Part shown: in pieces, positions 11,090 through 22,303 of the stretch
Layout of the letters: the number at the start of each line of letters is the position of its first letter
Numbering within the stretch: the stretch's first letter is position 1
Source: Phocoena phocoena
Lineage: Eukaryota > Chordata > Mammalia > Artiodactyla > Phocoenidae
NCBI RefSeq assembly: GCF_963924675.1
Contig: NC_089232.1
Coordinates: 35,359,312 to 35,423,311 of the forward strand
Length of the DNA: 64,000 bases
Direction: 5' to 3'
Position numbers and translations under genes: made by a program
The notes under the pieces: model-generated
What the model was told of the DNA's origin: nothing
Databases searched by the model: none
The model's input: the letters and a program-made list of their open reading frames with translations, nothing else

Positions 11090-12140
11090 CCGGGAGCCAA
11101 CGCCATCGGCGATGAAGTATTCACGATAACAGGACGCAGGAGCGCGTCAGTGGCGTGCCCGCCGGCTATATATACCGCGCCGATTATGCAATCGGGCTCC
11201 AGCCATTCATGCCCGGACTGGGACGCCGCGCGCCAAGGGTGGGGGTGGGGCATCATTCCCGGGTGCCGGGTCAGTTTCTAAGTTTGCATCATCCCCTTCA
11301 TTACGAGAGAGCTTGGGTTTCCATTCCGGCCGGCGGGTCTGGGGTGAGGCAGCCAGGCTGCAAAGTCGCTTGGCACACCCTGGCACACACGACTGCTTAT
11401 TTAAACAGAATAATAAAAGCACCCGGGCGCGGCCAAACTGAGCGTAGGGCTGGGCTCCCGGCAGGCCGGAAGGAACTGATACAGCGGGAGCTAATGCTAC
11501 CCGCTCCCTCCCGGGTCGGAAGTGTCCTCCGAGCGCCGGTCATTGAGAAATACCTAAGGGGCAGAATGGGGGTGAGGTGAGGACAGGCGGAACGCAGCTG
11601 CGCCCGCCTCGCGGGGCGGGGAGCGGGGGGCGCCGCGGCGGTAGGGGGGCTCCTGCGGGCCGCGGCCGGGCAGCACAAACCTTAGGGCACAGTGGAGTCC
11701 TCCCCCAATCACCCCCTATCCCACGCCCCCACACACCCGGGAGGAGAAGGGAACTGATTATCACCAGCCCACCCCGGGGAGATCTACACTCCCCGCCCTA
11801 CCGGACCCCGACGGGCGAGAAGTGGGAGGATGCAGAGCGGGGGCGAAGGACAAGAAAGAGCAGATTGCTGAAAAGGAGAAAATGTCCGCTTCTCCCCGCG
11901 CCCTTGCGGGGCGGGAGAGGGGCGGGGGCCGCGGCCGGCTTCCGACTTAAAGGAGACCTGCGGGTCTACTGAGCATGCCCGTCCGGCGGTCGCCGAGGGT
12001 CGCTCCGGTTCCGGGCTCCAGGCTTTCCAGGCGGCTGGCGAGGAGGATTCGGGAGGGGGTGCTCCCGGGCCCCGGACTCCGGTTGAGAGGCGGGTAGGTG
12101 GGGGGTCCTGCTGGGGGCTCCGCTGGGTTAGCGTGAAGTT
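11090..12140. promoter_or_regulatory. Second CpG island about 3 kb upstream, with TATA-like and C/EBP-like motifs
   Basis: This is a separate CpG-dense block with GGGGCGGGG (Sp1-like) at 11612-11620. CTATATATA at 11166-11174 resembles a TATA or MEF2 box and is followed by ATTATGCAAT at 11183-11192, close to a C/EBP palindrome. About 2 kb of lower-CpG sequence separates it from the SPRED2 island. It could be an alternative SPRED2 promoter, a promoter for a noncoding transcript, or an enhancer CpG island. The open frames here resemble no protein I know. Confidence 0.6.
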
Positions 12141-14270
12141 GTGAGCAGATCAATATTACTTTTGACGCTGTACGAGACACCTTTGGTTTGCTTTCCCTGC
12201 CCCTTGTTTCGCTGGTTGTGTGGGAGAGACCGGGATGCGGGTATTTAGCTCTTTCAGCAATGTCATTAAAGCCCTGAATCCGTGATACCCCCTATTCTGG
12301 AAACAATCCAGTAGACTTTGCTAACACCCTGATAGATCAAAAAACATCTAAGTTATTCGCCCGCTACCGCCATTTATTTTTGGAGTTGCCGGAGTCACAG
12401 TTAGCAATTGATGGGGGGGACCAAGAGGTGACCTGCTAGGAACATTTTCATCAAAAGGCCCCTTTTGGGTAATGAAGAAGGCAGAAGAGAATTGCAAGGT
12501 TTTCTTTAGAGGAACACAGAGGACCAGGAGCGGTGGGGGGAGCATTTGGTAATCCACAGGCTAGAGGGAAGAAATGGTTGCCATTAATCTCCTATTTGCA
12601 GAGTGCGTAACACAGTGCCTTCACTTTATAGCCATTTAATCCTCCCAACGACTCTATGTTGTGGGAATTATCCTGACACTACAGACACTGAATCCGAGGC
12701 TCAGAGAACTTAAGGACCTGCTGGAGTCTGGCAGCAGGACAACCAATTTGGGACCTGGTTACTCCTGGACCTTGGAATGTTTTCTTTTGCTCCTCCGGCT
12801 GCCTGGTCACTGGGTTGGGCCAGTCATTCACTGCTATTAGCAGGGAGCTGGATGAATGAGTTGTGATAACACAGAACCAGCTTGCCTACCTGCAGAAATT
12901 AATAATCACCTCACCTGCCACCTTGCCATTTGAGTACTCTGAAACTGGAGGGTGGCGCCGAAGAGATGCCCATTGGGTGGATAATTTTGACATGGACAAA
13001 TGTCCATGTTCCTGAAAATTCAGGAATGAATGAGTGGGAACTCTTTCAAACATTGTTGAGAAAAGCAACAATGGGCAAAGGTGAGAACTGGGTAGATGCC
13101 TTAGCCTTATGGGGATTTAGACAACAACGAGGTCTTGCTTTGTTCAGTGCTTTCTCATAGACCCTCAACGGCCTCAAAAACAGAAGGACAAGCGTGGCCT
13201 TGTTATCTTTGTTTTATAAAGAAACTGAAGAATTGCTAAAAGCCTCACTCAGGGTCTCAGGACTGCTAGGAGAAAACCAGAACCCAGGTGTTCCTCCCCT
13301 GTCTAGTGCCCTTTTCACCACCACACACCAGCACTCAGCATCAAGGGCGGGTAGAGCCCAGTCCATGTCCAGCAAGATCACGGTTATTGTAAACACGAAG
13401 CCTAGGGTAAACCACTAGCTTTTCCTTGACTCAAGGTGAAATTCTGTCTTCGGAGTACTTGTGGCTGTCCAAATGCATGCATGTACACTTTAGGTATACT
13501 ACATTTGAGGCATATAATCTTCTCTTAATTTGTTCAGTGGTTGCTATTAAGTTAAAAATCTCTGTGTAGTGTCTTGGCAGATTCAGGAGGATAGAAAAGT
13601 ACTGCACTGGGAGCTCAGGAAGGGGCAGAGACTGCATCTCTTGCTCCCTAGCAAGACCCCAGAAGGAAATATCCAATAGCTATGGAATTTGTGGGACCCA
13701 CTGCAGAGTAACAACGTGAAGCCCCTTGTTCAAATACCATAAAGAATTTCAAGACTGCAACAGCAGAGCATCAAGCCAAGCAAAGATCCTGTTACAGTTG
13801 TTTAGGTTGCCTGCCCATTGCCTAGACAGTGCTGTTTTAGAAAGTGCAGGCCCATCCAGGCCCAGGGTCCCAGGCCAAGGCAGGAAAAATAATTTAAAAA
13901 CAAAGGGGAGGTGGAAGGGGAACAGGGCTCGAGGAGCTCTCCATCTCCCCATCTCACTGTGCCAAAGCCCAGGCAGCTGGCAACATCTGGGCCAGGAATT
14001 GTGGCGTTCAAGGGTCTGGGACAAGGGCCATCCTCCACCAACTTGAGAGAGATTTACTGAATAATTTAAAAAACATATTTGGGTTTACCTTTTAACCTGG
14101 GAACGTCTTTCATTTCTACTGGAATGCAAACGTTTCTGGGTTGTGTTGGATTTTTTTTTTTCAATGTACAAATAATGATTCCTTAAAATTGCCCATTCCC
14201 CTACTAAGAAAAAAAAAGATCATAAGATTCACGTGAAACTGAAAAGCCTCTGACATTCAGAATCTTGGCA
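12141..14270. other. Sequence between the two CpG islands
   Basis: Apart from the MIR fragment at 12600-12735 this is unique, moderate-GC DNA with no SINE. I see no gene. Confidence 0.6.
12600..12735 (+). repeat. MIR-like fragment
   Basis: 'tttaatcctcccaacgactc' followed by 'gaggctcagagaacttaagg' follows the MIR core order. Confidence 0.6.
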
Positions 14271-14648
14271 AAGGCACCTGTGCCGCCCCCCACTCTCCCG
14301 CTCCAAGGTCGGGGATAGTTGATCTTCTGATCGCGAGTACCCTTCCGGCCCTCCTCTGAGCTCCTCGTCTCTCCCCCCCCCCCCGCCCCCCTAGTCCTCC
14401 GATTTTTAATCCAGGGGTTTCGAAGGAGGGAGGGAACCAACCGGGAGCCAGATGTGTGCGAGTCTGCGGCTGCCGCCTCCTCCCTCCTCTCGGGCATCTT
14501 AAAACCCGGAGCGCTAACGAAGGAGGATCCGGAGTTAGACGCGGCGCAAGTAACTCCGCTCCGGGGCTCCTCCGGGAGTGGAAGCCAGGAGGGAGGGTGG
14601 GGGGTGGGGGAGAAAGGAAGCCGGGCATGCTCAGTAGACGGAACAAAG

Positions 14649-14689
14649 TTTTTTTTTTTTTTTTCCTCCTTTTTTTTTTTTTTTTTTTT
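14649..14689. repeat. Interrupted poly(T) tract at the SPRED2 promoter edge
   Basis: Sixteen T, then CCTCC, then twenty T, set in otherwise GC-rich DNA about 100 bp upstream of the ETS/CRE motif cluster. Long dA:dT tracts disfavour nucleosomes. No SINE body is attached, so it is not a retroposon tail. Confidence 0.85.
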
Positions 14690-14822
14690 CGGTCGCAAGT
14701 AGGAAGCTTTTTGCACTCCACCACCTCTGGCCGCTGGGAAGACGTCATCGCTTCCGCCCTACTTCCTCCTCCTGTTGGCGGCGGTGAGAATCCAATATGG
14801 AGTAAATCGGCGGAGTCAAGAG

Positions 14823-14900
14823 ATGGGGCTCGTACCGGGCGCCCTGCACCGCCTTCCAGGCGCACCTCCCCCGACCGCCGAGCGCTCCCCGGAACCGTGA
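14823..14900 (+). promoter_or_regulatory. 25-codon upstream ORF, present only if transcription starts upstream
   Basis: ATG at 14823 opens a 25-codon frame ending at TGA 14898-14900. A three-codon frame (ATG GAG TAA) lies at 14797-14805. Whether either is in the mRNA depends on the transcription start, which may lie downstream of them. Confidence 0.3.
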
Positions 14901-15252
14901 TTGGCCCGGTTCTCCGGGGGCAACCCCGGACCAAGCCCCCACCCGCGGCCCGCCCTCTCCTCCTGCTCTCAGCGGTCCCCGCCGCTCCACGGCGCTCTTG
15001 TTTTTCTCCTCCTCTCCCCCATCGCTGTCCCCTGCCCAAATCTCTCCTCTCCGCCCGCCCCCGAGCCCCCGGAGCCCCCCGCCCGCCTCGCCCCTCGGCG
15101 CTGCGGCGCTCACTATCCCCCGAAGCTTGCCTGTGCACCCCTTCCCCCAGACCTCACCCCGCGCTCCGGTCGCCCTGCTTCCCCTTCTGCCTTCTGCGGC
15201 GTCCCCTTCATCTCTAGCAGCTCCCCCCAACCAAATCAGGCGATCTCCGGAG

Positions 15253-15258
15253 ATGTGA
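15253..15258 (+). promoter_or_regulatory. Minimal start-stop upstream ORF in SPRED2 5' UTR
   Basis: ATG is followed immediately by TGA, forming a one-codon upstream ORF 79 bases before the SPRED2 ATG. Position -3 is a purine (G). Start-stop elements are known to stall initiating ribosomes on some mRNAs; an effect here is inferred. Confidence 0.6.
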
Positions 15259-15283
15259 AGAAGGGGGGTGAGCAGACAGGAAG

Positions 15284-15328
15284 ATGAAGGGAGCAAAGCT
15301 GCCCGCCGCGGGACAGGCGTCTAGGTGA
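15284..15328 (+). promoter_or_regulatory. 14-codon upstream ORF ending 8 nt before the SPRED2 ATG
   Basis: ATG at 15284 with A at -3 opens a 14-codon frame ending at TGA 15326-15328. Only eight bases separate its stop from the main start codon, so little re-initiation would be expected after translating it. That fits translational damping of SPRED2, but the effect is inferred. It lies in the same uninterrupted sequence as the coding exon. Confidence 0.6.
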
Positions 15329-15336
15329 ACAGGAAA

Positions 15337-15362
15337 ATGACCGAAGAAACACACCCGGACGA
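15337..15362 (+). CDS. SPRED2: SPRED2 first coding exon (N-terminal 8 codons plus 2 bases)
   Basis: Seen: ATG at 15337 opens a frame reading MTEETHPD, then 'GA' and a consensus splice donor GTAAGT at 15363-15368, so the intron interrupts a codon after its second base. An in-frame TAG at 15322-15324 lies just upstream, so this ATG is the first possible in-frame start in the contiguous exon; adenine at -3 fits a usable Kozak context. Known: this N-terminus matches the start of SPRED2 (Sprouty-related EVH1-domain protein 2) and differs from its paralogue SPRED1. SPRED2 is a membrane-associated inhibitor of Ras-Raf-ERK signalling with an N-terminal EVH1 domain, a KIT-binding region and a cysteine-rich Sprouty domain at the C-terminus. 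None of those domains is encoded here. The exon lies in a CpG island, as expected for a broadly expressed gene. The identification rests on only eight residues plus the exon architecture. Confidence 0.92.
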
Positions 15363-16106
15363 GTAAGTTTGGCCGCGGGGTGGGACGAGGGTGCCCCGCA
15401 GGGGCAGCGTGGGGGCCGGGGCTGAGGACGCGGGCTGGGACTCTGGTTGGGTGAACTTGGCGTGGGGTGCAGCGACTCGCTGGCCTGGGGGGTTTCGGAC
15501 GCGAAATTTCCTGCTTGTTGAAGTGAGGAGGGGGCGAAAACTGCTGCGGGCCAGCGGGGGCGCGCCTTGGGTCGGCGGGCTGGTGGCCGCTGCGGGGGCC
15601 AAGGGCGCGCGGGTGACCTCGGGGCGGTCCCCGTTCCCTGTCCGGGGACTCACAAACACCCCTCCCGCCGAGATCCTCGGCGGCGGGAGCGGAAGACCTG
15701 ACACCCCCGCTCCGGCTTCCCGGGGTCGGTGGGTTTTTACACGGTGACTTTGTGGCTCTCCCAACCGCCGCTAGCCCCGCGGTCCCTTCGGGAGCCCACT
15801 GGGGCCGAGGCTCCGCCATGTCGTTTTCCTGAATCGCTCTCATTTGCATACCACATTTTCATTCATAAAAAACACAGCGGAGCACAGGGAGGACTGGGCG
15901 CGGGCTGCGCGGGGGTCTGCGTGCGCCCGGGTCCCCGCGCGGGCCGGCGTGCTGGAGCCGCCCAGGGGTCCCGCGGCGCGTGTGAGTGTGTGTGCACGCG
16001 CCGGCGGGCCCAGCACAGGCGTCCCGCGGGGTCTGGGCTGCTTGCTGGGCGGATCAGAGGTCGTGCGGCGGGGGCGGGCGGAAGCGTGCGGGGCAGCGCG
16101 CTGCGG

Positions 16107-16170
16107 ACACGTGTGTGTATGTATCTGTGTGTGTGTTTATCTGTGCGTGTGCGCGTGCACACGTGTGCGT
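16107..16170. repeat. GT-rich microsatellite in the CpG island
   Basis: Alternating purine-pyrimidine (GT, GC and TATC interruptions), potentially Z-DNA forming. Confidence 0.8.
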
Positions 16171-16480
16171 GCCCAGCCCGCGGGCCCGAGGGGAACAATG
16201 CTCGGGGCGCTTCGCTGGAGGGTCTCTCCGGCGGACCCGCCGCTTCCCGCGGGACCCGTGTCTTTCTCCAGCCCCGGGCCAAGGGTGCAGCTCCCTCCGG
16301 CTCCACGGTCGCCGAGTCCGGTTTGGCTTTCTCCCACCCGCGCCCGAGGCGTTTCCGATCGCGGGTGCAATAGAATCAGGGCCGCCCGGCCCCGTGCCTG
16401 AGGTCGTCGGCTTCGGGTCCGAGCGGTCACCGCACCGCGGCGGCCGCCTCTGCTCAGTGGCTGTGCCCGCCGCCAGCCAC

Positions 16481-16620
16481 TTTTTTTTTTTTTGTGAATA
16501 AGACGGTCTCCTTTATTGTCACATGATATCCCTCCCCTCCTCCCCTACACATTCATAAATCCGGAGCCTGCCTCGGCTCCTTTCATTCAGAGCTGCCATT
16601 AGCCAAGGTAGCAGCGGCGG
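16481..16620 (-). other. Retrocopy-like 3' end within the CpG island
   Basis: Read on the minus strand, AATAAA (complement of 16512-16517) is followed 18 bases later by 13 A (complement of 16481-16493). That is the arrangement of an mRNA 3' end copied back into DNA. No source gene is recognisable and I found no target-site duplication. It may equally be a chance T tract near a TTTATT. Confidence 0.3.
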
Positions 16621-16780
16621 CGCCGGCTGGGGCTCTTTGGCCCGGGCGCAGAGAGCGGGTCTGCAGCCGCCGGGACTTGCCTGGAGGGAGGCCCCGCGCG
16701 TGTGTGCAGGGGCGTGGGGGCTGTGGGTAGCCCCCAACCGAGGCCCCGGGTCTTTTGCCCCCGCGAGCATTGAGACCCGG

Positions 16781-18303
16781 GGCAGAGAGGGGAAGTGACT
16801 CAGGGCTGGCCGGCGTTGAGGGCTATGCAGCAGGTGACAGAATGCTGTGCTCTAAGAATCTACTCACTTTTTTTTTTTTGTTTTTTTAAATGCCCCTTTA
16901 TCCTTTGGCGTCTGCTGTCACCAGGCTGGGCGGGAGGGGGTGTTGGGAGGGTTGGTGTTTGGGAAAGAGAATTTCCTTTCTGTGGGTCCCCAGGGAGCTT
17001 TGACTGCAGTAACTCCTGGTCTGCCGGACACGCGTCCGTAGCTGGAGAGGATCCCGCCTGGTGTGCGTGTCCGCTGCCCCACCACATCTACTGGTCTTTC
17101 TATTTTAGACCTTTTGCTTTGCCTTCATAGACGGTATCTTGAAATCGTAAAATGTTGCCCTTCTAGGGCTGAAATACGGGGCAGGGGGAGGAATATGCTG
17201 CTGAGCCGTGCCCCTTTTTGGACCTGACTAATAAACAGGTATTGTTATGGGTCCTTGTTTGGCCCTGCACAGACAGTTAGCGGTAGCAGCAGGGAGGGAC
17301 GGTTGCCATGCTCTGGGCTTGTTGGAGATTGGTTCACCGCCCTAGATTGGGTTCCTTGGCTCCATCCCTTGGGGATACTGGCCTGGCCGCTCCCTTTTCA
17401 GGGCAGCAGGTTGGCTGTACATCCTACCCCATCTGGTATCCAAAGCAAAGGTATTTCATGTGGAATCACCAGCAAGAAATAAATCTCTTTCTTCCAGGCT
17501 TTCTGAGCAGTTCAGCATGGAACCGGCTGCCCCCACTGCTGTCAGAAGCCCAGTTGAGACAATGGATATTTGAGGACAGGTTCTGGTTTCAGTTAGAGAA
17601 TCAGAAAGCTGTGGCACCTTAGCGCACTGCAGAAGTGGCCTTCTCGGGATTTCTTTTAATGTAATGACCTTGTCATGAGACAAGAAATGCCTGGTAGGAA
17701 AACGGGCTGTTCGGGCTGTAAACTGCCATTTGTGGACTCTGTCCATTATATTGTTCAACGTTCTTATGTAATGATCTCTCTGAAAAAAATTCCTTTTAAA
17801 TGCTGGTGCCAGGAAGAAGGTTTCTCTCTGAGTTACAGAGCTAGCTGTGATTGCTTTTTTGTTTTTTTTTTGTTTTTGCTACCACTTTCTGGAAGCTCAG
17901 CTAAAATTTTTGCTTGATTATGGTAGCCATATTAGCTTAGGTTTTCGCTAGATTTGTTTACTGCCTCCTCTGTATTCATTACAGTCTCTGATTTTCTAAT
18001 GGTTTTATGTTTGAGGTCCCTCAGATAATCTTTCAGAAGTAGACAAGGTGTGTTACTTATAAGGAAGTGACATCAAACTGGAGACTTGAGAGATATATTT
18101 GTGCCTTAGGTGAAATAGATTTTCCTGATAGTCCACATATATTTAAGGTTTTTATTACACAATACAGGTGTTTAAATACGTTACATTTAGCATCAGAATA
18201 CAATAACTCAGTCTTGCAACTGGTAAAATCATGCTTAATTTTTTAAAAATAATAAGTTTTGTCTTCTAATGTTCTTTTCTGTGTCAGTTTAAAACTCCTC
18301 CCT
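16781..18303 (+). other. Unique proximal intron 1 sequence
   Basis: Free of recognisable SINEs, with a short T run at 16868. No exon or RNA gene recognised. Its position next to the promoter makes intronic regulatory elements plausible. Confidence 0.5.
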
Positions 18304-18436
18304 AGGGAATTCCCTGGCAGTCCAGTTGTTAGGACTCTACTTTCACTGATGTGGGCCGGGTTCAGTCTCTGGTGGGGGAACTAAGATCCTGCAAGCCGTG
18401 CAGCGTGGCCAAAAAAGAAAAGAAAAGAGAAAAAAG
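18304..18436 (+). mobile_element. Short tRNA-Glu-type SINE
   Basis: Forward copy beginning agggaattccctggcagtcc and ending at 'gcgtggccaaaaaag', followed by an A/G-rich tail. Confidence 0.82.
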
Positions 18437-21400
18437 TGCTCTCTAATAAATAAATGCTCATAAATTCAGGAATGCTCTTTTCGCTGAGGGTCCTAAACAA
18501 CAGCTTCCATACAGAAAATACCCTGATCCTTTTTTGATCCCACTCCAGATAGAAATGTATGTTAAGATTTACAACTCCACAGATCTGCTTTTTAATAATT
18601 GAAAAATTAACGAGCATCAATAAATTATTGAAAGTGGTCTTTTGTATACAGGGAGTGGAAGATGTTTTTTAAATCATATGTATTCCGTCTGTATTCTTAA
18701 ATCATTTGGTCATGGTTATAAAGGATTTGGAAATTTGCAGACAAAATGAAGAAACCCTTCTCGAGCAGGAGACACCTGGCTACCATTCAGCTTTCTATGT
18801 TGTTCATGAACTCTTCTCTGCAACACACATCTTGCTGAGAATGGATTTGTAGCTCTGCCCTCGCACATATTTTCCCTAATGTTGGAAGATTTCCCATTTT
18901 TTTAAAAAAAAGGCTCTAATATTTTTGCTGAACCATTTCAAAGAAATTAGACATTAGACCTCTCATATCCAATTACTTGAGCTTACTTTCCAAAAGACAA
19001 GCATACTATCCCGTGAAACCACAATACCATGATCACACTTTACAAAACTAAGAATAATTCCCTGTTGTCTTTAACTCTCAGTCTCAACTGACTGAAAAAT
19101 GTCTTTCTAACTGGTTATTTCAGCCAAGGGCTGAAGATCCCGCTTTAAATGCATTTGTAATGTATTCTTATGGCTCAAGGCTTAGCCATTTGGTCACTTT
19201 CTGATCTAAGGCAAGTTACTTATGTATCTCACTTTGCTTTTATCTGAGTGAATAAAATGGGAATAAATATTACTGATTTCGTGGAGTTGCCGTGGGAATT
19301 AAATGAGCCAGCCTGTGTAAAGCTTGCAGCCCACACTAGGAATAACAGGTGTCTGGTGTCGGCTCTGTGCTGGGCACTGAGATAGGTTTCTTACAGGCTC
19401 ACTTTCAAATAACCGTGTGAAGGAGGTGTTACCCCATTTAACTGATGCGGAAGCTGAAGAGAGCAAATAACTTTTATGGCACTTTACTCATTTAGTCTTC
19501 TCAACAATTCTATGCAGTAGATGGTTTTATTACCTCCATTTATAGGTGCGGAAATCAAGGCCCAGAGAGGTTAAGTAACCCCAGCAGCCTGGCTCAGGAA
19601 GGACTGTGTTTCTAAAGCACCATGAGGTACTGTCTCAGAAGGGGAGCGGGTGGTCAGCCATAGTCATTCTGACTTCAGAGCTCACACTGTTTCTGACAGT
19701 CACGCTGTCCCTAATTCTTCTGGATTGTTGACAGTCTGTCGTTGCCATAATTTTTTTCATTTCCCTTATCTTCCCTGAAAATGCTATGAAGCACATACTG
19801 AATTAAAGTGAATTTAAATAAACTTGGGCTCGAGCATTCTGTGATACACCTTAAGATAACGGGAGGAGTGTGAATTCAGAGTTGATTATTACTGGAATGT
19901 TTGCTCTATAGTCATTGAAATAAGAGTTGTGGTAATTAGACCCGTTCCAAGTATTGATCCATTCTCTATGCATTAGCCTTAAAAAAAGGGGGGTGTGTTT
20001 CTACTCTACCTGAATAGAATCCTTAAATGTTGAGAACAGAGTTGACTATGCAGAATTGGAATCTTGGTCTCTTCCTTAGAAAATCTTGAAAGCAAAACAA
20101 AACAAAAAACTTGGAAAGACCTTAACAAGCTTATAAGCCAGGACATTGTCACTGTATAAAGACATTGTCATCGTATAAAGTTAAGTGCCTACTGCAAGGC
20201 TGTATGTCTTGTTAGGTGGTGGGCCTGGACTAACCTCCATCTGCTGGGTTTATTTCCACAGGGATCTTAATAAATGCTACCTTTTTCCCAGTCCCTTTAA
20301 CCAAAAACATGTATCAAAAGTGGATCAGTATCAGTACCGATACTATTCTGCCCAACAGTCTCCTTGCTTGTGCTGTTTATTCCGGAGTCATCTTTCTTCC
20401 TTTCCTTCTCCAACAAGTGAAATTCTGCTCGTTCCCCCCGCCAGCCAGCTCTGAGTCATTCCTCTTATGAGGTCCTCCTAGACTTTCCCCACCCCGACTC
20501 CCTAAGTCAAAACCGTGGGCTCTTTATAGCCTTTTCCTCCCACACTGTATGACAGTTATCACCATTTAGAGTTGGACTTACACCCAGCTAGATTCTGTCC
20601 CAGAACATGAGCTTTTGGGATTTAGAGTTACCTCTTAACTGCCTAGTTTTCTAACTGTTGTCCCAATACCATTGGGCACATTGTGGTTTGCTTTTAATAA
20701 AGATCTATTAAATTAAACAATGGATTTGATTATTTTAAAATGCTGTTTTGCCCCTGCTGACTGATGCAATAATTATAGTTGTCCTATTTGGTTAACTTAG
20801 GTTGTGTATAAACCTCCTTCTCAGAAACTCCCGTGTTCACCTGAAGCATGCTTGTGGCAATTGGGTGCAGAACCATCTGATGGTGGTGATCTGTGATTGA
20901 CAACTCAAAACCATGTTGATTCCAATCACTGTTGTGAGAACTGGGAAGTAGAATGTCTTAAACACAATAAGCCAGGGCCTGTGTTTCTGCCTCTGCAGGA
21001 GAATCTCGGCAGAAATCACAGTGTTAACAATTTGCAGTAGCTATAGGGTTCTGATGGAGTCTTAACACTTGAAGTTGGAGACAGCTGTGCTGATGACCTC
21101 CACTATGGGCAGAGTTCCTATATTATGGGGGTGAACGCAAACACACAACCTAACAGCAAAATCCTCAGAAACTGAGCAAGATGATAACAGAGGCAGAGCA
21201 GGAAGTTTTTGTGTTCGGTTTTGGCTTGTTTTCTCTTAAGTAAATTGGGCTGATTTTTTTTTTTTTTTTTCAAAGACCCAGTCACATTGATAAACTCATG
21301 AACTATTCTTGTAAATGTTTCTTTTTGATCAATATTTAAGGCTAGAACACTGATGATTTTTTAAGGCATTGTCTAGGGCTTTTAGTTACTGGAGTAGAAG

Positions 21401-21941
21401 GAGTGTTTTGCACTGGTGCACACCGTGCTCTGTGAAATGCGTTTTCTGTGTGCTTGCCCTAGTAGGCATAGAAGATTGTTACCGCAGCTTGCTGTCCCCT
21501 GTCAGGGAAAGGAAGTCAGGCCTGGATCTTAGTAAAATATTCGCTATTAACTGGCATAGGCGTTGACTAAATTAAGAACCAACTGTTTTGTAACTACTCA
21601 TTTCTCAGGTAATCTTTTGTCAACAATATGTTCACAGGGGGCATATGATAGCAAATCCTGTTTATGTTATTTATGCTACTTTCAAAGGGTAGTTGAAAAT
21701 TTACTTGAAAACAAAATTTCTATGTTGACTTGCACTAAGGAGAAATGGATTTTGACTTCACCCTGGAATTTAGCAGTTGTGAGTGAAGAGATTGAAACAA
21801 CACGGGCAGCTTCAAAATGTAGGGCTTTGGCTCCTCCTCTTTGTACTGAAATAACGACTTTTCAGATCTCGTTTCCATTCTTAGATTTATCCCCTGTGGT
21901 CATTCATAAACGCTTAAAACTTCATTAGGCTAAGTTTTTTA
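18437..21941 (+). other. Intron 1, mostly unique
   Basis: Apart from MIR fragments at 19.35-19.61 kb nothing is recognised. A 16-base T run at 21255 has no attached SINE. Confidence 0.5.
19350..19610 (+). repeat. Two adjacent MIR-like fragments
   Basis: 'tgctgggcactgagatagg' starts the first. A second begins 'actcatttagtcttctcaac' and ends 'ggcccagagaggttaagtaa'. Confidence 0.6.
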
Positions 21942-22287
21942 TTTTTTAATTTTTTAAAAATTATTTTTGTCTGCGTTGGGTCTTCGTTGCTGCACGGGGG
22001 CTTTCTCTAGCTGCGGCGAGCGGGGGCCACTCTTCGTTGTGGTGCGCGGGCTTCTCATTGCAGTGACTTCTTGTGGAGCACGGGCTGAAGGTGCGCGGGC
22101 TTCAGTAGTTGTGGCTCATGGGCTTCAGTACTTGTGGCTTGTGGGCTCTAGAGCGCGGGCTTCCGTACTTGTGGCTCACGGGCTTAGTTGCTCCGTGGCA
22201 TGTGGGATCTTCCCGGACCAGGGCTCGAACCCATGTCCCCTGCATTGGCAGGCAGATTCTTAACCAGTAGCCACCAGAGAAGCCCCT
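21942..22287 (-). mobile_element. CHR-type SINE, long class
   Basis: Inverted long-class copy ending ccaccagagaagcccc. Target duplication aggctaagtttttta at 21927-21941 and 22289-22303. Confidence 0.92.
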
Positions 22288-22303
22288 CAGGCTAAGTTTT
22301 TTA

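Larger units (their letters stand above)
14330..15336 (+). promoter_or_regulatory. SPRED2: SPRED2 core promoter and 5' UTR
   Basis: The kilobase before the SPRED2 start codon is GC- and CpG-rich, with no good TATA box, which suggests dispersed initiation. Visible motifs are a CRE-like GACGTCAT at 14741-14748, ETS-like sites on the minus strand (CTTCCG at 14751-14756 and ACTTCC at 14761-14766), a CArG-like CCAATATGG at 14792-14800, and an inverted CCAAT (ATTGG) near 14900. A long interrupted T tract precedes them at 14649-14689. The exact transcription start cannot be read from sequence; I would place it between about 14750 and 14950. The UTR next to the start codon carries short upstream ORFs, listed separately. 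Confidence 0.75.
14270..16780. other. CpG island over the SPRED2 promoter, exon 1 and start of intron 1
   Basis: CpG dinucleotides are frequent from about 14270 to 16780, in contrast to the CpG-poor DNA either side. The island covers the promoter, the coding exon and about 1.4 kb of intron 1. It contains poly-C runs near 14374-14387, a GT/GC alternating stretch at 16107-16170 and T runs. Several open frames of 150-290 codons on both strands arise only because GC-rich DNA has few stop codons; none resembles a known protein. Confidence 0.85.

Noticed and set aside
14257..15138. A 293-codon open frame on the minus strand, and a 253-codon frame on the + strand at 14456-15217
   Set aside because: Both lie in the GC-rich SPRED2 promoter, overlap each other on opposite strands, read through poly(T)/poly(A) as Phe or Lys runs and resemble no protein. 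Stop codons are rare in such DNA.
15729..16501. Overlapping open frames of 147-214 codons in the intronic part of the CpG island
   Set aside because: They occur in several frames on both strands with Arg/Ala/Pro/Gly-rich low-complexity translations and no family motif.
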